This document shows positions 59,430-64,000 of a DNA stretch of 64,000 nucleotides, piece by piece; position 1 is the first letter of the stretch; each line of letters starts with the position of its first letter. The stretch comes from Ktedonobacter racemifer DSM 44963 (lineage in GTDB: Bacteria; Chloroflexota; Ktedonobacteria; Ktedonobacterales; Ktedonobacteraceae). A program made the position numbers and the translations under genes. The stretch spans positions 1,364,001 to 1,428,000 of the forward strand of contig NZ_ADVG01000002.1 in assembly GCF_000178855.1 (NCBI RefSeq). The letters are read 5' to 3'. The notes beneath the pieces are model-generated. The model worked only from the letters and a program-made list of their open reading frames with translations. It did not search any database and was not told the origin of the DNA.

Positions 59430-59711
59430 GATACTGCCGCACCTCCGGAATACTAGTGTAAATCACCTGTTACTCTTGCGCAAATGTACGCCTGCAATCG
59501 ACCTTAATTCCACCACCTCTCCTCATCGAGAGAGACGTCATAGCGAGTTGCGCCTATCCTCTTCTTTTTGGCATCTTCTAAGCTCCAGGTACATGAATTA
59601 TATTTTCAATAAACTCCTTCTATTACGTTCCAAAAGTTTTGCATGCAACACCAGCAATTTATGATGTATGCTTGTTATAAAATCTATTGCTTACCTATCT
59701 GAGGAGGATGT
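59430..59711. other. Gap without a gene
   Basis: A/T-rich upstream region of the Dabb-ACP gene; no repeat or RNA gene recognised. Confidence 0.4.
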
Positions 59712-60419
59712 ATGCCTGTAGATAAAAACACGAGTGATACACAGATAAGGCTAGAGCATTCGCTTATGACGCACATTATGCTTCTTCAGCTCAAGCCAAC
59801 GACGACGGATGGAGATATAGACTCCCTCTTCCAATCAATGCATGCTATGCAACATTACATTCCACACCTCGTTGCAGTTACTACTGGAGAAAATCACAGC
59901 CTCCAGCACAAAGGATGGACGCATGGCATTCTTTTACACTTTTTAGAAAACCAGCATCTACAACAGGCAATGAAACAGAGCCTCTATCAGAATATCATTG
60001 AGCAGTTGGCCTCTTTGTGCGACACATGGATTACTTTTGATATTCCACAGATCCTCCCTCTCAATCAGGTCATTTCACCACCTCCCACTCCCTCTGCTCA
60101 ACCACAGACGTCACCCACTACATCGAAACAGACAAAGCGTCAACGGGGAACTACAAGAGCGTATCGTCAGATAGATCCAAGAATTGTCGCACTTACCGTC
60201 GAGCAACTGGGAGTGGATGAGATGGAAGTCGTCTTTACCGCCTCGTTCGTTGAGGATCTCAACGCTGATTCACTCGATTTAGTTGAATACATGCTCGCTC
60301 TTGAGGAAACATTTCACATTAAAATTCCCGATGAAGACATTTCTGTCCTGATGAGATCTATTGGCGACATACAGAACTATCTTGTAGAAAAAGGCGTCTT
60401 GCAGGATGCAAAGAATTGA
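59712..60419 (+). CDS. Dabb (stress-response A/B barrel)-acyl carrier protein fusion
   Basis: 235 residues. Residues about 16-115 (LMTHIMLLQLKPTTTDGDID.. TTGENHSLQHKGWTHGILLHF) form a dimeric alpha/beta-barrel Dabb domain. A Pro/Ser/Thr linker (120-150) leads to an acyl carrier domain with the phosphopantetheine site DLNADSLDLVE (Ser187) and IKIPDEDISVL. Dabb proteins include polyketide cyclases, and ACPs carry the chain as thioester, so a tethered cyclase or sensor is conceivable. GAGGAGG precedes the ATG. No synthase gene is near. Confidence 0.75.
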   Translation: MPVDKNTSDTQIRLEHSLMTHIMLLQLKPTTTDGDIDSLFQSMHAMQHYIPHLVAVTTGENHSLQHKGWTHGILLHFLENQHLQQAMKQSLYQNIIEQLASLCDTWITFDIPQILPLNQVISPPPTPSAQPQTSPTTSKQTKRQRGTTRAYRQIDPRIVALTVEQLGVDEMEVVFTASFVEDLNADSLDLVEYMLALEETFHIKIPDEDISVLMRSIGDIQNYLVEKGVLQDAKN

Positions 60420-60762
60420 GCCAAAGCTGCATCATCTAAAATGAGTTGCATATATAAGACTGTCTAGTCCCAAAAACCTGGTTCTCCGCCACCTTTCGTG
60501 CTAAACTTATGCTTAGAGAAAAGGTAATTCACGCTGGTTGGCTTCAGCAGCCAATTCTGCAAACGGCATTTTCAAGCATTGTGTCTCCTAGCACGGAAGA
60601 CGACGAAGAACCATAGAACTTCAACATTGACACTCTTAGAGAGAGCGGAGGTTGCTTCTTTTAGTAACGTTTGTCATTGTTGCATAGATGCATCATATAA
60701 AACATACTAATAAAGTATTTTTGCCTCTTCAGATACACAATTGCACATGAAAGTGTGGTGTT
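60420..60762. other. Gap with an IS-end fragment
   Basis: No gene. The stretch 60591-60627 (GCACGGAAGACGACGAAGAA..) matches 62079-62120 in the same orientation, so the kinase gene lies between two copies of this sequence. Confidence 0.5.
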
Positions 60763-62022
60763 ATGACACACGATCGCAGCCTGGTTGGGCAGCAGATTGG
60801 AAGCTATATTCTCACGGCACAGGTACAGAGCGGGACCTATGGCAGTGTCTACCAGGCACGACACGCCGTCTTCGATGATGACCCGCTCGTCGCGCTCAAA
60901 TTACTGCACACCCATCTCAATTCTCCTGAAGAGCAGCGTGGCTTCCTGCAAGAGGCTAAGCTGTTGCGCAAACTCAGGCACCCCTATGTCTTGCCTATTA
61001 TTGACGCTGGAATCCATCAGGGGCAACCTTTCCTAGCGACTGAGTATGCCACAGGCGGATCACTCTATGAGCGCATTCGCAAGCAGGCAGGGAATCCCTT
61101 TCAGCTCGAAACGGCCCTGCAATTGATATCCCAGATAGGAGAGGCTCTGCACTACGCGCACCAGCAAGCGGTGATTCACCGCGACCTCAAGCCCGGCAAC
61201 ATCCTCTTCAACGCGCGTGGCGAGGCCCTGCTGGCCGACTTCGGCATCGCGGTCGTACTGGAAACAGCCAGTACACGCAAAATGGGCCTGGGCGGCACGC
61301 CCGCCTATATGGCCCCAGAACAGTTTGAGGGCTATGTTAGTCCCAAAAGCGACCAGTATGCCCTGGCATGCGTGGCCTATGAACTGCTCACGGGTTGCAG
61401 GCCCTTTGCTGTCTCAGCCCCCAGCCTGGAGGCCTACTGGTTTCAACACACTAAAGTCCCGCCCACCGCACCACGCGAACGCAATCCCGCACTCCCTGCT
61501 GACTGCGAGACCGCCCTGCTTACAGCGCTCGCCAAGGAGCGCAGCCACCGCTACCCCGACGTTGCCGCCTTTCTTAAAGCTATCTCTGCCCCCCTCGAAG
61601 CGGTGACACATTATGCACCCGCTAGCGCTCCTCAGCAGCCATCACTCCCTCCAACCCTAAGCGCTTCCCTTAACCCACCTGCTTTTTACCCCCACACGAC
61701 GGCGCATCATCCACCTACACACACGCCATTGCCTGCTCACCCACTTACTGAAACACCCGGTATGAGCGCGAGTGATTACAACAGACAAGGGAATAAATTT
61801 TATTCTCTTGGATTCTATCAGGAAGCACTTGCAGTCTACGATGAAGCCATTCGCCTCGCCTCCAGGAATGTTCTCTACTACACTAACAAGGGGTTCACAC
61901 TCAACAAATTGAGGCGATACAATGAAGCATTGGAAATGTTCGAGACGGCTCTAAGGCTCAACCCTAAACATGAAGATGCGCGGGTGGGAAGAGATTTAGT
62001 GCTCGAGATACTTAGTAAATGA
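60763..62022 (+). CDS. Serine/threonine protein kinase with C-terminal TPR repeats
   Basis: 419 residues. Gly loop QSGTYGSVY, catalytic Lys46 in VALKLL, HRDLKPGN (139-146), ADFG (158-161) and APEQ (184-187) make a complete Hanks-type kinase. A Pro-rich linker (about 285-330) and two TPR units (NRQGNKFYSLGFYQEALAVYDEAI and YYTNKGFTLNKLRRYNEALEMF) follow. There is no membrane helix, so it is cytosolic; TPRs should recruit partners. The typical Chloroflexota kinase form. Confidence 0.88.
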   Translation: MTHDRSLVGQQIGSYILTAQVQSGTYGSVYQARHAVFDDDPLVALKLLHTHLNSPEEQRGFLQEAKLLRKLRHPYVLPIIDAGIHQGQPFLATEYATGGSLYERIRKQAGNPFQLETALQLISQIGEALHYAHQQAVIHRDLKPGNILFNARGEALLADFGIAVVLETASTRKMGLGGTPAYMAPEQFEGYVSPKSDQYALACVAYELLTGCRPFAVSAPSLEAYWFQHTKVPPTAPRERNPALPADCETALLTALAKERSHRYPDVAAFLKAISAPLEAVTHYAPASAPQQPSLPPTLSASLNPPAFYPHTTAHHPPTHTPLPAHPLTETPGMSASDYNRQGNKFYSLGFYQEALAVYDEAIRLASRNVLYYTNKGFTLNKLRRYNEALEMFETALRLNPKHEDARVGRDLVLEILSK

Positions 62023-62078
62023 GGTGCAGAGTAGCGGACAATACGGGTATCTTTCTTTTCATTCTACCATATTTTCCT

Positions 62079-62120
62079 GCACGGAAGATGACGGAGAACC
62101 AAAAACCCTAAACTTCAACG
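62079..62120 (+). repeat. IS-end-like sequence, second copy
   Basis: GCACGGAAGATGACGGAGAA..AACTTCAACG, related to 60591-60627 with a short insertion. It adjoins the transposase debris. Confidence 0.5.
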
Positions 62121-62480
62121 TAAGGGTGAAAAAGAGACAAGAGAAAGCCCATTCTCTTGGGCAAATTGATTGGGAGAACGGATATCCCAGGCTTTGGTGT
62201 GGTCGCCGCTGGTTGTAAAAAGTGACCCACTGCTCAGCCGCTCGTAAAAGGCTTTCAGGGTGGGTTCTCCACTGAGGGCATAGCCGATCAGAACCACCAC
62301 AAAATCGATCGTGTCGTAGGTCCCAAAGCGTGCGCGGGTGAAGCGGACCTGCTCCTGGATGGTTTTGAGCAGCCCCAGATGGATGAGAACCTGCGCGAAA
62401 GCAGCCGCTTCTCCCAGCCAGGATGGAGTTGAGGGAACTGAGACGGGCGTAATCTGGATGGTGACAGCGGATTGCGTCAT
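62115..62480 (-). pseudogene. Chimeric transposase debris
   Basis: From 62480 the frame gives a transposase N-terminus (SWLGEAAAFAQVLIHLGLLKTIQEQV.. FGTYDTIDFVVVLIGYALSGEPTLKAFYERL). Around 62190-62230 another frame shows the C-terminus of an IS3/IS481 integrase-type transposase (TFYNQRRPHQSLGY), whose own continuation RSPNQFAQE is in the first frame again. Two different insertion sequences were fused and both are broken. Confidence 0.7.
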
Positions 62481-62819
62481 ACTGGTGATGTGTTCTCCTT
62501 ATCTGGAAATCAATCGCTTGACCTTTTCTCTCATGAGGCACATTTCTTCTGTTTTTGCCAGTTCTCCTCATTTATTGTTCAGTTCTGTAACCTCGTTGCA
62601 CATCCCGTGAGACTTATAATTTTCTCGGCATCACTCTCTCTAAAATACAGCGCTGAAAAGAAGTTCACTGGAGGATAGGTGTTAAGCTGACACGTTGGGG
62701 CTCCTACGACAGGCACCATACTCCCCAATAACAAAGGCTTCACTGCGTGTAGCTGTAAGCGCCCCATACCCCTTTTGCAGATTTATTATTCTTTTGTCAG
62801 GCTCGTTCCTGGTTTTCTT
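62481..62819. other. Gap without a gene
   Basis: Flank of the transposase debris; no frame, repeat or RNA gene supported. Confidence 0.4.
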
Positions 62820-63120
62820 CCAGGTTCATTTCAGTTGCAATTCAAACGGACGCCGATGTCTGCATTCCTTTCAGATCCATTTCAGCGCGTTTTCAGTCGT
62901 TGTTCTACTCCAGTTCAGTTCCATTTCAGTGCGTTTTCAGATGCCATTCAGATCTCAGGTGTTATGCTAGAGACCGAACAGGAGAAGCATGTCATAAGCA
63001 AGATGAGAAGCGCCACGCGCTATCAAGGACGATGCAATCATTCCTAGATTTCCTCCAGGTTTTTCGAATTTCATCCGTTTTTTGTCGCGTTTTTCCCGCG
63101 TTTTTCCCATCTTTTCCCTA
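62820..63120. repeat. T-rich region with CATTTCAG and CGTTTT repeats
   Basis: CCATTTCAGYGCGTTTTCAG occurs at 62877-62896 and 62921-62940, with further TTCAG units between and around. At 63080-63110 GCGTTTTTCCC is repeated in tandem. All copies have the same orientation and no gene covers them. Confidence 0.55.
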
Positions 63121-63943
63121 TGTTGCACCCATGTTGATCAGATATACTTCTGGGTGTAGAGATCAGATGCATTGGAGCCGAGAAGTGATGAGACATTGCT
63201 GGCGGCATATGACATCTGAAACGTTTTGCGCAAAGCGCAAAGACAGGGCTGATATGCTGGTAGAACGAAGTTCTTGCCACTGGACAGTCTATCCTTAGTA
63301 GTTGGGGATTTACAACTACCCCTGGTCGTTCCCAGGTGGCTTAAGAAGTCAATGTAGTTGCTGCGATAGTAGGACTACAGTACTCTCCTCACGTCAGTGG
63401 GGATCCAAGCAGGGCGTTTGAGTGCTCGAGTACGCAGATGAACTCGCCGAATGGAACGGAGCCGCATCTACTCGCCTACATCAGGCAATGATGGGAGTCG
63501 CTTCCTCAGGAGCTGGTGGCATTCGCCGTAACGAATGGGTTCGCGTTGCACCTGGCGATGCAGGTCTGTCTCCGCCTTATGTGAGATGTTACAACGATTT
63601 ATTCTATTGGCCTTATAGTGCAGACCTGCCAGGAGTGAGAGTCTTCTGGCAGGATTGGATATCACCCTTGTAGGTCGTTTGCAGCCCGTTTCAACGGTTC
63701 TATTCATATCGCAAAGATGGGGATATAAACAGTTGAAACACTGAGAAAAGGATGTCTCGGCGTGCATCGTTCTCAGGAGGGGCCTCTTCCCATAGCGTCG
63801 CAGAATATCCTCACCTTGGTTCTTGTAGAGTGACATACACAGAGGAGAAACCCGGCCAGGATCTACAACTGTGTGGATTACCTTATGACAAAGTCAAAGC
63901 CCATATACGATGCTCGTTATAGCACTTACAAATAAGGAGGATC
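63121..63943. other. Unassigned region, possibly decayed coding sequence
   Basis: Frames on both strands (for instance plus 63422-63673 and minus 63468-63836) have no ribosome site and no recognisable family. Short coding-like pieces are broken by stops. Confidence 0.35.
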
Positions 63944-63954
63944 ATGACACTTAT

Positions 63955-64000
63955 GTGACATCCCAACGCTCCACCTATCGTACTGATGTACTTATGCACG
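63955..64000 (+). CDS. Possible gene start running off the right edge
   Basis: AAGGAGG (63934-63940) precedes ATG 63944, which gives only four codons before TGA. GTG 63955 overlaps that stop (ATGTGA) and stays open to the edge. Either a tiny leader peptide coupled to a gene, or chance. Confidence 0.3.
   Translation, partial: MTSQRSTYRTDVLMH

Overview
The window looks like a chromosomal segment of a Ktedonobacteria-type (Chloroflexota) bacterium. This is inferred from the mixture of families: a membrane-anchored DUF929 thioredoxin-like protein, a DUF4388 (PATAN) protein, an MglA GTPase with two roadblock proteins, a SCO5389-like protein, a CopC-CopD fusion and large, many-copy-type transposases. 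GC content is moderately high in the first 28 kb and lower and patchy afterwards. No species can be named from the sequence alone.

Positions 1-29.5 kb are a dense core region. In order it holds a sedolisin C-terminus, a GT4 glycosyltransferase, a VirB11/PulE-like ATPase, a histidine phosphatase, the DUF929 protein, tRNA-Glu and moeA. Next come an AAA+ sigma-54-activator-like regulator, the DUF4388 protein, tRNA-Ser beside serS, a DUF402 protein, a HAD-like protein and an EamA transporter. These are followed by the MglA/roadblock operon, an amidase, a lytic-transglycosylase-like protein, guaB and an ABC exporter. The segment ends with a VKOR protein, CopC-CopD, a CooC-like ATPase, a ZnuA-like lipoprotein with a Fur-family regulator, and a cutA gene broken by an amber codon. 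Nearly every second intergenic gap carries a long perfect palindrome (23-35 bp arms), mostly with arm sequences unrelated to one another. This class is almost absent from the second half.

The second half (about 30-64 kb) is accessory. It opens with the 3' half of a tRNA-Arg gene, a tyrosine recombinase, an FtsK-like DNA translocase, membrane proteins and an array of an 8-bp motif, which looks like the left end of an integrative element. After it come a duplicated proline-rich secreted-protein gene with a conserved leader and internal terminator, two complete IS transposase genes, a MarR/epoxide-hydrolase pair under a 67-bp palindromic operator, and an operon of seven very small genes opposed to an excisionase-like HTH gene. 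A small PD-(D/E)xK protein and a pentapeptide-repeat protein follow.

From about 48.6 to 57.8 kb, matching repeat clusters in inverted orientation suggest the ends of a decayed Tn7/Mu-type (TnsA-encoding) transposon. It carries a histidine kinase fragment, a 156-bp MITE with a 7-bp target duplication, a Tat-exported hydrolase, two TnpB genes (one with a recognisable omega-RNA end), a P450, an azoreductase and a frameshifted TnsA. The right flank has small regulators, a Dabb-acyl-carrier-protein fusion, a Ser/Thr kinase with TPRs, transposase debris and a T-rich repeat region.
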